From contig JARUPZ010000029.1 in assembly GCA_031213475.1 (NCBI GenBank), positions 7,245,290 to 7,309,289 on the forward strand: 64,000 nt of DNA. Reading direction: 5' to 3'. The notes under the pieces were generated by a model. The model saw nothing but the letters and a program-made list of their open reading frames with translations, ran no database searches and was not told the origin of the DNA. This stretch comes from Nereocystis luetkeana (Eukaryota; Sar; Phaeophyceae; Laminariales; Laminariaceae). Shown piece after piece: positions 45,017 to 55,995 of this stretch (its first letter is position 1; each line of letters opens with the position of its first letter). A program made the translations under genes and the position numbers.

Positions 45017-45247
45017 GTTATTTTTACCAATCTGCCGAAGGATAAGAAACAAACGAACAAACAAACGAACAAACAAAGAAGACAAATCCAAAGAGAAAAA
45101 TGGGATAAAAATAATAAAGGTAAAAAAGGAAGAACAAAAAAGAAAAATAGAAGAAACAATCGGTCGCCCCGCCCCCCCCCCGCAGGGGTTGTGGCAAACA
45201 GTTGAAAAAAGCAAGCTGGAAAAATAAATAAATAAATAACACCACTA

Positions 45248-45352
45248 TTACGGGGGGCCATAGTTAACAGGACCAAATATTGTTCGTAAAAATGGTCGAA
45301 CATATAGGTTTTGATGTGTACCATAGGTCCTGTTAACTATGGTCCCCCGTAA
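45248..45352 (+). mobile_element. MITE-B copy 9, nested in RepD
   Basis: It is 105 bp long with TTACGGGGGGCCATAG and CTATGGTCCCCCGTAA ends and TA on both sides (45246-45247, 45353-45354). RepD at 48310 has CACCACTGCTTGTGAACAG at the corresponding place, so the insertion is directly visible. It is the best-preserved copy. Confidence 0.9.
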
Positions 45353-45646
45353 TATCTACATGTAAACAGAGCAAGCAAAAGAACCAAGTGAAAAAAAAGG
45401 GAAAATAACACAAAGCAGAACAGGCAAACCAAAGCACAAAGCACCCTCCGGTAGTTGCAGCAGTTCGTGGCACGAGTAGTATAGCCAGGTTCTCCCTGCT
45501 CGTCCGCCCGGTACCTTGCAACCCTGACTGCCGCCTCCGCCCTCTGCGTTCGTCGATTATGCCCAGCCCCTTGGCCTCAGGCAATACGAAACAAGCAGAG
45601 CAGGCTCGTCATCCACCCACGTCACACGACCGACACGACTCCTTCA

Positions 45647-45800
45647 ATTTTTTTATTTATTTATTTTTTTTTTCCATCCCATTCATTATCTCGGCACATC
45701 TTCTTCTCTCTCTCCTTCCAACTCGTAACTCAGATCCGGGGTCACATAGCAGGCTCTTCTCCCCCCTTCCCGCTCCGGTACGTGCCTTCATTTTTATCGC
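45647..45800 (-). mobile_element. 5'-truncated SINE, nested in RepD
   Basis: In reverse orientation the poly(T) start and about 130 bp of SINE body match the copies at 17368 and 49658, up to GCGATAAAAATGAAGG. The tRNA-like head is missing. Confidence 0.85.
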
Positions 45801-45907
45801 TACGTCTTATCAATCGAAAAAAAGAAGAGGAAGGAACAAAATGAAAATCACGCACGGAGAAGAAAGAAGGAAACAAAACAAAAAAAAGACAAGACAAGGA
45901 AAGACCA

Positions 45908-46381
45908 CACGTTCGAACCAGCTGGACTACTCGTACCACAAACTGCTGCCGCCACCTGGAACGAAGGTGATTTGGGCTTTGGTGGTCTGCCTGTTATTTC
46001 CCCCTTGTCATTTTTCCTTGGTACTTTTTTCCTTGGTTCTGTGTCTTACTCTGTTTACAAGCAGTGGTGTTTTTTTCTTATTTTATTAAAAAAAAAATAT
46101 TTCTTTTCTCCAGCTCGTTCTTTTTCAAGTGTTGGCCACCTCGCCAGCGGAGGGGGGGGCACGGCAGATTGTTTCTCCTAGATTGTGCTTTCATTTTTTT
46201 TCCTTTTATCTTTCGATTTGTCTACCTTGTTTCTGTTTTCTCTTCGATTGTTTCTTTTCGTTTAACTATTTCATAAATTCTTTTTTTTTCATTTTTCTTT
46301 CACTCCCGCTTGTACCTCTTTGTGTCTTTGTTAGTATGGTCCGTTTTGCCTTTTTTTGCGTTTTTTTGCTATCTGCGTCTG

Positions 46382-46413
<32 letters not shown>

Positions 46414-46642
46414 TTGCTTAGCTTCATCTTCTTTTTTAGGTTTATGTCTGCTGTTTATAGTCTCCTTTTTGCTTCCCTGGTGTCCGCAGTGGTGGAGTGC
46501 GTATGCTTGTTTTTTGTGGTGGAGTGCGTATGCTTGTTTTTTGTTTTTGCCTCTGTTTTTACTTGAGGTATTTCTTCCACTCCAGAGTTATTGGAGCCTG
46601 TCCTGCGACCACGGACTGCATTGTATTGTGAGTTAATGTGAG

Positions 46643-46679
<37 letters not shown>

Positions 46680-46900
46680 TATTGTGTATGTCGTGCCTGT
46701 CGTACCTAGTATGATGACATGGCTTTGCATTGCCCACTGCAGTGCATACTGCACACGTGGCAACGTAGTATCTCTGTGGCGTAGCTTTGTGATCACATAA
46801 CTTGTATCTCTTCTAGGATTGAAGAATCGGCACGGACACTGGTTGTGCTGGATGTCGACGGGTAGAAAGAACGGTTTAATGTGAAGAACACACACACCAG
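45908..46900 (-). mobile_element. RepD copy in reverse, with RepE inserted
   Basis: It reads as the reverse of the 47891 copy: CTGCCGCCACCTGGAACG, CAAGCAGTGGTGT, the G-run, then CATGGCTTTGCATTGCCCAC and GTCGACGGGTAGAAAGAACG. It ends in CA repeats. It forms an inverted pair with the copy just before it. Confidence 0.75.
46285..46680 (-). mobile_element. RepE copy 4, nested in RepD
   Basis: The reverse of the RepE order: a T-rich arm, then CACTCCAGAGTTATTGGAGC, CCTGTCCTGCGACCACGG, GAGTTAATGTGAGAACAAC and a 12-unit AAC microsatellite. It splits RepD between ACTATTTCATAAATTC and TATTGTGTATGTCGTGCC. Confidence 0.8.
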
Positions 46901-47064
46901 TTGGTGGCACTTGTATAGTATAGTCTGGGTGCCTTGCTAACCTGTCTGTCATCTCCTTCCTCCTTGCATTAATAGTAGGTTACGACCTAGGACACGCAAG
47001 GAAGGTTCGTGATTATTAGTATTTCAGAGTTTTTCCGGACTACTACACCAGTAGAGGCCCGCCA

Positions 47065-47745
47065 ATGAGAAAGCTCTCAATAATCTGCAGAATTTCACGA
47101 ATAATGACAGAACACCTCCGTATATTGATACCTATCTCCAATTACTTGCGAAAATTGGAAATGATGGAAAAAACGCTCTCCGATAAGATTGAGCCTAAGA
47201 ACATAATGCTCACTTTTTGGAGAACGTTAAAAAAACGGGTCAGAGGTGAAAGCTACACTAAATCCTATATAATAGCAGCTCAAGGTTGTTTGAAGATGGC
47301 GCCCCAACAAGAATCTCAGGCTTCCCCAAATGTGTTCTTGTTGGCTGGCCCATACTGCCGTGATACGTACCATGGCTACACGTGCGTGTGTGTGATAGAG
47401 TGCACGATATCAACCCACAAGCGTAGTACCCTCCCCGCCCCGCCCCTCTCCACCCCGCCCTATCTCCCACTAATAAAATGCCGTAAATTTTGCGAGATCG
47501 ACTCACCCCGTGTGACTGGTGTGATCTTGCTGGTCTCCTTGTGGTGCTATAAAAACACACCGCCGTGTCGATTGCCTTCTTGTAACGCGCGTCGGGGAAG
47601 CTCTCCAGCAAGCACCAGCAGCAAGCGGTTCGCTCGTACCAAACAGATTCCAACTATAGTGAGTCCAAGCTTTAGCGAAATCACATCGTTATTGTACCTG
47701 GTACTACTCGTGCTGTTCGTAGACGAGTACAAATTTCGCAGTTAG
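47065..47745 (+). CDS. hypothetical 226-codon ORF
   Basis: This is the longest open + strand frame outside the transposons. The N-terminal third is basic and could be helical, the middle is cysteine- and proline-containing, and the C-terminus has a hydrophobic segment (SLLYLVLLVLFV) that could be one membrane helix. I recognise no domain. A frame this long is only moderately unlikely by chance. The minus strand also has a plausible exon here (about 47568-47660, LESVWYERTACCWCLLESF) with AG and GT borders, so the real gene may be on the other strand. Confidence 0.25.
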   Translation: MRKLSIICRISRIMTEHLRILIPISNYLRKLEMMEKTLSDKIEPKNIMLTFWRTLKKRVRGESYTKSYIIAAQGCLKMAPQQESQASPNVFLLAGPYCRDTYHGYTCVCVIECTISTHKRSTLPAPPLSTPPYLPLIKCRKFCEIDSPRVTGVILLVSLWCYKNTPPCRLPSCNARRGSSPASTSSKRFARTKQIPTIVSPSFSEITSLLYLVLLVLFVDEYKFRS

Positions 47746-47890
47746 TAGCGAGTCATGCCCCTCACCGGTATTCGTTTGTTTGTATTCATCTTCCCATTCG
47801 CTTCGTTCTTGTGAGCACCTGCTGCTGTCTGTTTGCTGGCACGTCGAACGATTTCATACTTCCGAACTTGCGTTGTTTCTTTTTGTCGTG

Positions 47891-48690
47891 TTTGTGTGTG
47901 TGTGTGTGTGTTCTTCACATTAAACCGTTCTTTCTACCCGTCGACATCCAGCACAACCAGTGTCCGTGCCGATTCTTCCATCCTAGAAGAGATACAAGTT
48001 CTGTGGTCACAAAGCTACGCCACAGAGATACTACGTTGCCACGTGTGCAGTGTGAACTGCAGTGGGCAATGCAAAGCCATGTCATCATACTAGATACGAC
48101 AGGCACGACATACGCAATCTATGAAATAGTGAAACGAAAAGAAACAATCAAAGAGAAAACAAAAACAAGGTAGACAAGTCGAAAAAGAAAAAGAAGAAAA
48201 ATGAAAGCAAAATCTAAGAGAAACAATCTGTCGTGCCCCCCCCCCCGCAGGCGAGGTGGCCTACACTTGAAAAAGAACGAGCTGGAAAAAAGAAGAAATA
48301 ACAAAAGACACCACTGCTTGTGAACAGAGTAAGACAAAGAACCAAGGAGAAAGTAACAAGGAAAAATAACAAAGGGGAAATAACAGGCAGACCAAAGCCC
48401 AAAGCACCTTCTAGGTGGCGGCAGCAGCTTGTGGTACGAGTAGTATAGCCAGGTTCTCCCTGCTAATCCGCCTGGTACCTTGCTACCCAGACTGCCGTCT
48501 CCGCCCTGCGTTCGTCAACTATGCCCAGCCCCTTGGCGTCAGACAATACGAGCCGAGCAGAGCAGGTTCGTCTTCCAACCACGCCACACGGCTCCTTGAG
48601 TACGGCTTATCAATCAGAAAAGGAAGAGGAAGAGAAAAAATGAAATGAAAATCACGGAGAGTCAGCGCAAGAAAGAAAAAAAAATGCTTA
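47891..48690 (+). mobile_element. RepD reference copy
   Basis: It starts after a GT microsatellite with TTCTTCACATTAAACCG and GTCGACATCCAGCACAACC and continues through the purine-rich part, an 11-base C-run and the ATGCCCAGCCCCTTGGCG part, uninterrupted. The first 480 bp (47893-48372) are identical, by eye, to 60979-61458. Confidence 0.85.
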
Positions 48691-48837
48691 TGAATATCGT
48701 CTCTTTTCGCATATAGTGCCAGTTCTGGGTAGTACCGGGTATCTCACAGGAAACTTCCGTACGTTTGTGGCCTTTCGTTATCTGACCCCCCTTATTTTTT
48801 TCATGTTGACACTCCTGCTGTGAACGTAACATCCATG

Positions 48838-49610
48838 TGTGTGTTGTTCAGGCCGAAATAAACCGTTTCTACCCGTCGACACCCAGCACAACCAGTGTCC
48901 GCGCCGCTTCTCCAATCCTAGAGAGTTACAATTTCTGTGGTCAGGCCGTCTCTTATTATGTAAGTGAGGATTTTGAAAACCCAAAAACTTACCCGCAACT
49001 GCTTTGTGTGTTTTTATACGTTCATTTTAGACCCGGAGTTGAACCGAATCAGGCTCTCTCTTCTCAGAATATACTCGCAGTCTTTTTGGGAGAGGTATCT
49101 AGACCCGTTTTTCTTCTCTCCAGGGGTGTCGTTCGAGATTTTCGGATGTATGTTGTCTTTTTGCAGAGTAAAAAAACGACTATTAATAGGCGTTTTCAGG
49201 TATATGTCGACGTTTCAGCCGAAAAAATCGCGCCTTTTCAGATTAATCGCGTCCGCAACTAAATAGAGGAGACTGGGGTGTATCGACAATTTTTCAAACT
49301 GCTACTTGTATCTATCCTGAAGAAACGGCAAACGACGCTGCATGCCTCTCGCAAAATGGCTGGTTGAGCTTCAAGAAAAGCGGGCTCGATTCGCGTGTTT
49401 CCCTGCTCAAACACACCTGCGAAGGTGCTGGAACCTCCATTTCCAGAAACCAAAACCGGTCTGCCATAAGAGATGTGGCCTCACAAAACACCGTCACAGA
49501 GACACTACATTGGTACACAGCAAGCAGAGTAGACAATGCCGTCCCATGTATACTGGATACCACAGGCACGAAAGCCACATTTCAGGAAATAAATGAAAAA
49601 TGTAAGTATC
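48838..49610 (+). mobile_element. diverged, interrupted RepD copy
   Basis: CGTTTCTACCCGTCGACACC and CAACCAGTGTCCGCGCC open it. About 480 bp of other sequence follow. Then a stretch from 49480 (GTCACAGAGACACTACATTG, GGATACCACAGGCACGAAAG) matches RepD's middle. It is older than the other copies. Confidence 0.55.
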
Positions 49611-49657
49611 TGATACTCAGGTATCGAAATGTTTCTTCTACATATCGTATCCAACTC

Positions 49658-50000
49658 GCCGGTCGCCCCGGTGGTTCAAGTGGTTAACCTCGAATTCTAC
49701 TTGTTTGAGTCCTAGGTTCGAGCCCCAGGTGGGTCGGACTTTGACTTTATTTGCAAAAATAAAATAGGATTCAATTGTTGAGAGCGCCTTGCAGCGTGGG
49801 TAGGCACAATTCGATGCGAGTCGACGAGGGAAGAAAAGGCTGAAATCTTCTCGCGATAAAAATGAAGGCACGTACCGTAGCGGGAAGGGGGGAGAAGAGC
49901 CTGCTATGTGACCCCGGATCTGAGTTACGAGTTGGATGGAGAGAGAGAAGAAGATGTGCGAAGATAATAAATGGAATGAGGAAAAAAAAAAAAAAAAAAA
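49658..50000 (+). mobile_element. tRNA-derived SINE, second full-length copy
   Basis: Head with box A GTGGTTCAAGTGG and box B AGGTTCGAGCCCC, a body nearly identical to the copy at 17368, and a 19-base poly(A). ACTCG lies at both junctions (49654-49658 and after the tail), a possible short target duplication. Confidence 0.85.
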
Positions 50001-50171
50001 CTCGAGTTTCGCTCGATTCCCAACGCTACTCCAGGGATAGTGCATATTGTACATAGACAGATACCGAAGGAAACATAGTTTTCATGTATTGATCGTGTTC
50101 CCGTTTTCATGGTATACAGCATTTCAGACGATTATTTTTAACAATTTTTACGATACACCGCAGTTTGTGAG

Positions 50172-50325
50172 TGTGTTCTTCGCATTTAACCGTCCATTAA
50201 CCCCTTTAGTACTACAGTCTCGATTTGGGGGCAATCCAGTCTAGTTCCAGATGATTGGTCCCCGAAACGGGACTGCAGTAGTACTAAAAGGGTTAAACCG
50301 TTCTTTTTACCCGTCGACATCCAGT
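50172..50325 (+). mobile_element. RepD 5' fragment, split by MITE-A
   Basis: TGTGTTCTTCGCATTTAACCG before the MITE and AAACCGTTCTTTTTACCCG and GACATCCAG after it match the start of RepD. The rest of RepD is absent. Confidence 0.75.
50201..50292 (+). mobile_element. MITE-A copy 11, with TTAA on both sides
   Basis: TTAA at 50197-50200 and 50293-50296. Uninserted RepD reads CACATTAAACCGTTC at this place, so the TTAA target is shown by a second empty site. The ends are CCCCTTTAG and CTAAAAGGG. Confidence 0.9.
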
Positions 50326-50990
50326 TAATTCGTATTAATAGTACAGTACACTCTACAACTGCTGTGCGTCTGGCGTCGGCAGCACATACATGCTGCGCCA
50401 GTACCTGGAATCCAAGAGATTTTGCAAAAACAATGTGTGAACCAAACAACGGAAGGACACTCATTTTAGAGCCGGAAGAGGGTACGTTCCTACTGTATAT
50501 CCACTTGGCCCAAGTATCGTATAGAAAAAGATCTGCTCCAAAGAACAATGTGTGTATCATTTTTCTCTCGATCTACTGCACGGGAGCATGGATGGAGCGG
50601 TAGTCGTAATCATAACCGCATACGGCTTGCAAAACATCGGAGAGATACGATCGTACTCTGATGTGTTTTTGTGGCGTCCATCGTGGGTTCGGTTTGCTCC
50701 CGTAAGAAGAGTGCGGCAGAGAAAGCCACCGTGGTGTACGACCGGCGTTCTCTCCGAAATACAGGCTTCTCTGCGAATCTTGCAACAAGCATTTCCACCG
50801 GGAACAGAAAGAGCGGAAGCGTGCCAAGCGTACGTACAACAAGAAGAGTTTGTATATATCAGCTGTACGGTTCGAGGGAGATCGGACTTTTTCCGAAGGC
50901 AGTGATAGAGGTGGATGTACTCATGGTCTCGATCCCCGAAAGTGCTGCTGCTGCTGCTACGACTATTAATATGTATTACTCTACCTCAAC
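50326..50990. other. no firm gene; weak 117-codon frame
   Basis: The + strand frame 50552-50905 and its antisense partner have no domain. Nothing is called. Confidence 0.3.
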
Positions 50991-50993
50991 GCC

Positions 50994-51074
50994 TTAAGGC
51001 CTGCAGTCCCGTTTTGGGTATACGAACTACGTGTGATGTGAGTAGGAGTTGTCCCCAAAACGGGGCTGCAGTCC
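50994..51074 (+). mobile_element. MITE-A copy 12, degraded
   Basis: TTAAGGCCTGCAGTCCCG and GTTGTCCCCAAAACGGGG are inverted arms. The outer ends are eroded. Two TACCTGGTA motifs follow at 51099 and 51109. Confidence 0.7.
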
Positions 51075-52744
51075 GTTTCTCCTGTTCAACTTGACGTCTA
51101 CCTGGTACCTACCTGGTAAGATTTGTTTTACTCTCTTGGACAGTTTTGTACCTGCCCGAGAAAGGCCGACCCCCTCTTTAGGTGCACCAGTACACTGCTA
51201 GCTACTGACCTGGTGTTCTGCCGGTTAAAATGTTGTACTACTACTGTACAAGGCGCTTCGCTCCGCGGGCGGCCTACGCCGCCCGCTACGCTCGCTCAGG
51301 GAGGAAAAGTACATCAGATTACTATCTATGCGAAACGGACGGTGGTCCATGATTGAATATACATTTTTTACTATCGTAGTTGCAAACAGTTAACTGGCGA
51401 CTCGATAATAATGCCAAGAGTCCCGCAGCCATGCTTCAGGGGGGAACAGCTCGGACGCCACATACGCTTCGTCTCGCTGGCGGTTGCCGTACGTACGTAC
51501 ATACCCCAGGTACGGTATGTACTTACTATATTCTTTTGATGTGCTGCATGTATGTACGAAAAAAGATAACGCACCGCACGACATAGCAGCACCGCAAAAA
51601 CAGTACCAATGAAACCGAAAAATTCGGAAAGATAAAAACTACCCGTCCCTCTCGTGTACCAGGGTAATAATTATCTGCCTGATTGAAACACCTTGCACCG
51701 GTAAACAAAAACAAACAAAGCAGCAGAGTTTTTCTCTCCCAGCCTCGTACGCCGCCCGCCCCTCCCGCGAAACGCCTCACCACCGATTCGGTCCGGGTAA
51801 AGCTTTCCTCAATCTCTGTCACAGTGAGCCCCGTCCCCTCCCTCGTGTTTAGCCCAGTGCTCACCGTGGCCGTCGTTCGCCAGCTCGACAGTGTTGTTGT
51901 TCGACTGGGTACCTCCCTCTGTGATTTTCAGCCAGGTCGCAAAAATATGCACCGCTTGAATAATATCTTGCAATCCCGACCGGCCCTTATAACTCTCACG
52001 TACACTATAAAAAATCACAGGTTGAGGACATACAGAGCCCTTTCATGCTTCCATCGTGTCTCGAGGCACACGCGACGCCTAGCCACGCAAACGGCGACCG
52101 CGCTCCTTGCAAACCCCCCTCTACCCGCCAGCACCCGCTGACACCCGCGACGGTGCCGCGCTCGCCCGCGATGCCCTACTCGGAGGACACGCAAGCACAC
52201 GAAACAAAAGAAGAAAAAAGGGAGAAAGAACCGAGAGTGCCAGGAGAAATGGAGAAACCAAAGACCCGCTGGAAAGGTCCGGCAAGTAATGACAGGAGGC
52301 GGTTTCGAAATGGGAGCTCTGAGAAGCCAGGCATGTACCAACCGAGCACGCTCAGAGATTGATATCTAAGTAAGCGGTTCTATGACCGATACCACCCATG
52401 GACAGGATCAACTCGATTCTGAAATCGATCTGTAAAAGGGTACCTACCGTATACCCCGGGCACCCTGGTGGGTAGGGCGCTAGGAGTAATTGTTCAATAG
52501 TGTCCGTCTTGTTGCTGCCACGTGATAGTTACATACCTGAACTCTACACAAATGGACTACGAAATACCTGTGACCACGGCTTGTCCAGAAGATTCGCCGA
52601 CGGTAAAACTTCCTACGACCGACGAGTTAAGCTGGAAAGAAAAAGTGATGATAAAAAACGAAGGTACGTACAGCAGTAGCTAAGTATCACACATATCACA
52701 CCATACCTGGTACTGCCTGTACCTGACACAAACATACGAGGGTA
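51075..52744 (-). other. possible spliced gene fragment; otherwise unassigned
   Basis: On the minus strand, a stretch at about 51892-51990 reads LQDIIQAVHIFATWLKITEG onward and ends GGCCACG/GTGAGC. A 49-nt AG-bordered gap follows, and then EIEESFTRTESVVRRF in a compatible frame (about 51790-51842). This looks like two exons of a small-intron gene but matches nothing I recognise. A + strand frame (52045-52362) rich in lysine and glutamate is the alternative. TACCTGGTA is at 52704. Confidence 0.2.
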
Positions 52745-52922
52745 ATTGGTTGTGATCGGAGATCGACATGGATCTATCGTAGACTACCGAGGAGTTTATA
52801 TGGATGGTGGCTTTTATGATGTGGCGAAGAGGGTTCGTCGGGATGAACGGCGGTAGTTATATTCCCCCGCTTTGCGTGCTGATACGATGTCGTGGTCGTG
52901 CTATCATCTTTGTCTTTTTCAT
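52745..52922 (+). repeat. copia-1 5' LTR, truncated at its 5' side
   Basis: ATTGGTTGTGATCGGAGATC through GATACGATGTCGTGG matches 58101-58252 with a few substitutions. Similarity fades after CTTTGTCTTTTT, near the expected LTR end (CA). Sequence before 52745 does not match the 3' LTR. Confidence 0.8.
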
Positions 52923-53362
52923 GCAAAGATGGAAGACGGTGCAGCTGATGGGGATCATGGATAGGCTGTATTCCGAAAGACTTGGTCTGGTGTGCCACAT
53001 CGTGGCCGGCGAAGAAGCTTGGACCGCGTGGAACGGCAGGGCTGTCATGTTCACGAGGGCGCGGGCCCGGCTCATCGAAGTGGATTTCGAGATATTCGTC
53101 TCCACAGCGTCCCAGCTCGGTCAGACGTGAGCCGACACTGGTAGACCAGCTTGCAGCTGGAGGCAGAGGCATCGCTGGCGGTCAGCAGCAACGTCAGCCG
53201 CTGCCGCCGCCGCCGACTGCACGGATGAAACCGACCGAACATGATGGGGCGGAACGAGAGGTGATAGGTGATGAAGTGATTAATGAGGCGAAGGTGAAGG
53301 CGCAACGTGAAGTGATATATGAGCAGCCCCAGCAGCTACGTCTGCAAGAACAGCAGCAGCAT

Positions 53363-53403
<41 letters not shown>

Positions 53404-54094
53404 GAGGCAAAGCAGTCGCGGGGGCGGCAAACCGACGCCGGGGGCCATAACAGGACCTCAATGGCGTTGGGAGGCCGCATCCAACCGCTATGTTTGGGAC
53501 GATACAGGTCTCTACCCGTTCGGCACGGGGGGGAAGGTGCCTCCAATGGGCTGGGTCCCTACTCAGCCGCCGTCGGGGCAGCTGCCGCAGCCCCCACCAC
53601 CGCTGGTGACGGCTGGCTGGACTCCGCGGCAGGGTGGTGCACCGACGCCCCCCCGGCTGTGTTTTCGTTGCAACCAGCCGGGCCACTTCATTGCGCAGTG
53701 CCCGTACAACCATCAAGCGCAAGCACACGCGAACATCGCCCGCCCTCTTCCCCCCACGTCAGTGTACTACGGGCGGTACACCTCGATCTGGGACGGCCGC
53801 GGTGGCTATGCCCCGGGCGGTGGCCCCGTTGCTATCCCGCCTGCTGTTCTCCCGACTAGTTCCCCTCCCGAGCCTGAGGGTAGTGGCTACAGTACTCCTA
53901 TGTTCGACGCCCACCTCCTAACCGCGCAATTTGCGCACCCAGGCAAGAGTGACTGCGAGTCTGGTTTCAAGTCTGATTTTCTTGGGTTTGGTAGTAGTCA
54001 AGTGTGGGTTACGGATTCCGGTGGGACTTACCATGTGACCGGTGATTCTACTTTTATGTTTGAGTGTGCCCCCCCCCCCCCCCCCCGTAGGTAA
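52923..54094 (+). pseudogene. copia-1 gag and protease start
   Basis: The long frame 52982-54094 has a glutamine-rich tract (CAG repeats at about 53350-53410) and a W-rich stretch. It has a CX2CX4HX4C zinc knuckle at 53660-53701 (CFRCNQPGHFIAQC), which binds RNA in gag proteins. Downstream is the protease active site VTDSGGTYH with its aspartate at 54014. An earlier frame (52804-53130) covers the upstream part of gag and is linked by a frameshift. The frame ends in an 18-base C-run (54069-54086), where slippage has moved the protease out of frame. Confidence 0.8.
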
Positions 54095-54607
54095 GGGTAC
54101 CCTGTTGGTAAGCGACATGAGGTCGATGGAGGTAGAGCGGTTTGGCAAGCTGAGCATGATGGGGCACAGTGCAGGGGGAGATATGGACGTGGTCTTGATG
54201 AACGTTGCGTCCTTGGTTTCAAGTTTTGCATGTTTTCACTGCACGAGGTTACGCCCAAGTCTAGCGCAACGATGGATTATGTTGGTGTGCACCTTATGGG
54301 TGGTCGTTTGACTTTTGCTCGTAGGGTTTCTGGCTCGTATGTGAAAGCCACCAGGGTGAAGCCCGACACGTTTATCGCAGCCGCTGTTTTGTCCCCGGGT
54401 AAGATGCAGAAGATCAATATTAACGATCTCCACGTTGCCCTTGCCCACTCTCACGAGGTGGATTTGCGAGAAACTGCACGCCAGTTGGGCGTGAAAGTGA
54501 CTGGAGAGTTAGTGCCGTGCTCTGGCTGTTCTGGGACCAAGGAGAGGAGGATGGCTGTGCCGTGGTCGAAGAGTGCCGGTCAACGAAGCCCCAGCGGGTG
54601 TTCGTGA
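54095..54607 (+). pseudogene. copia-1 protease C-terminus and pre-integrase domain
   Basis: After the C-run the protease continues one frame over (GKGTLLVSDM, then MEVERFGKL). A second frameshift near 54215 leads to a frame with MFSLHEVTP, MGGRLTF and the pre-integrase zinc motif: two histidines (LHVALAHSHE) followed by PCSGC. A third frameshift near 54560-54590 separates it from the integrase core. Confidence 0.75.
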
Positions 54608-55992
54608 ACCTCTCCGGGAAACGGCCTCCGTCTGCTGGCGGGGCGATGTACTTGATGAAGATAGTGGACGACTTCTCGAGGCTAGGCTGGCCACACTACC
54701 TGAAGAAGAAGTCTGACGCGGCACCGGTGTTCGCTAAATTCCTGGCCGACATCCGTGCTGATGGCTGTCCGTCCGTTGTGGAGTGCGTCCGTTCGGACAA
54801 CGGTACCGAGTTTCTGAACGTGGAGTTCAGGGCCTTGCTCAACAGCCACTGTGTCCATCAAGAGCTCACGCCCGTTGCTTCTCCGAAGCACGATGGCGTG
54901 GTTGAGCGACGCATTGCATGCAAGTTGGAGCTTGCGATGGTGTCCTGCCTGGAAGCCAAGCGCCTGTTCGACGGCGAGAAGTTGCCGCCAACGGGGCCTC
55001 TATGGGCGGAGGCGTGTCACCACGCCAGCGACGCCATCAACATGACGACGAGGGTGAAGGACAAGCCGGACATGCTCTCCCCGTTCCAGACGTTCTACGG
55101 CAGAGCGCCGTTTGCGCGGGTGCTCCCATTCCTGCAGCCGGGATTCCACCACTTGAGGCGGTCCCTAAACTCGGGACCGAAGGCGGAACTGTGTTTCTAC
55201 CTGAGCAGCGGCAGCAACCACTCGCAGGACGGCTGCTAGATCCTGCTACAGTCTGGCTTCAAGCCCAACACTCTCGACGTTACTTGGGAACACGCGAGGA
55301 AGCCTTTTGTTGGTTTGCAGCCGCCGGTGGCGGAGGGAGTCTCTCCGAAGCCACCGCCGCTGCCGCTGGCCTCGGGGGTGCAGGACCTCCCAGACGACCT
55401 GAGTTTGGGGTCTGCGTCGTCGCCGCGGCTGCGGCTGTCGTCGTCGTCACCGCTGCCGTCACCTTTGCCGCCGCTGCCATCGTCATCGCCGCCGTCGCCT
55501 CCACCTCCGCTGCCGTTGTCACCGCCAACGCCTTCGCCGCCGTTGCCATCGTCATCGCCGCCGTCGTCTTCGCCGCCGCGGTCGTTGTCACCGCCAACGC
55601 TGTCGTCGCCACTGCAACCTCGGCCGCAGCCACAGCCGCTGGGACAGTTGCAGGTGTCAGCGCGTGCGACGCGGGAGCTGGGAGCATACAACCTGGGCCC
55701 GGAGGACGGTGATGTGCCACGGGGCCGTACGAGGGGGGAGACCGCCCGCAGCGATGGACGCCAGGAGCATGCGCTGCTATCGTTGATGGCGGCTCGGGAG
55801 GGAATAGGTCACGTACTGTTTCACCAAACCGTACCACACCAAAACCCTCCCATGCCCACTCGCCCGGCAAGCGAGCTCTCGACGCCGAATTCGTACGTCG
55901 AGACCTGCGCGGACGAGTACTCCCTATTAAGGCTACGGGCGATGGGGAAGGAGTTTCAAGGCCTGGCTGAGGCGGGGGCCTTTGGGGAATCG
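54517..55992 (+). pseudogene. copia-1 integrase with a mutated first catalytic aspartate
   Basis: The core has VRSDNGTEF (aspartate at 54796) and DGVVERR (glutamate at 54904), spaced 35 residues apart as in DD35E enzymes. The first aspartate of the triad is asparagine (VFVNLSG, AAC at 54607-54609), a single G-to-A change that should abolish activity. DDFSRLGW and the ALxxH-like C-terminal parts are present. A TAG at 55237 interrupts the same frame. After it comes a serine/proline-rich linker, read in all frames as low complexity, up to a second TAG at 55993. Confidence 0.8.
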
Positions 55993-55995
55993 TAG

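Larger units (their letters stand above)
44642..45905 (+). mobile_element. RepD copy, with MITE-A, MITE-B and SINE inserted in it
   Basis: It begins with the GACATCCAGCACAACCAGTG landmark and continues through GATTCTTCAATCCTAGAAG, a purine-rich part and a C-run, then GTATAGCCAGGTTCTCCCTG and ATGCCCAGCCCCTTGG. Three nested insertions (separate entries) lengthen it. The undisturbed copy at 47891-48690 shows the same order without them. No conserved protein is seen. Confidence 0.75.

Noticed and set aside
55280..55870. Long alanine-, threonine- or proline-rich ORFs in several frames
   Set aside because: They are different readings of the GC-rich repetitive linker between copia-1 integrase and reverse transcriptase.
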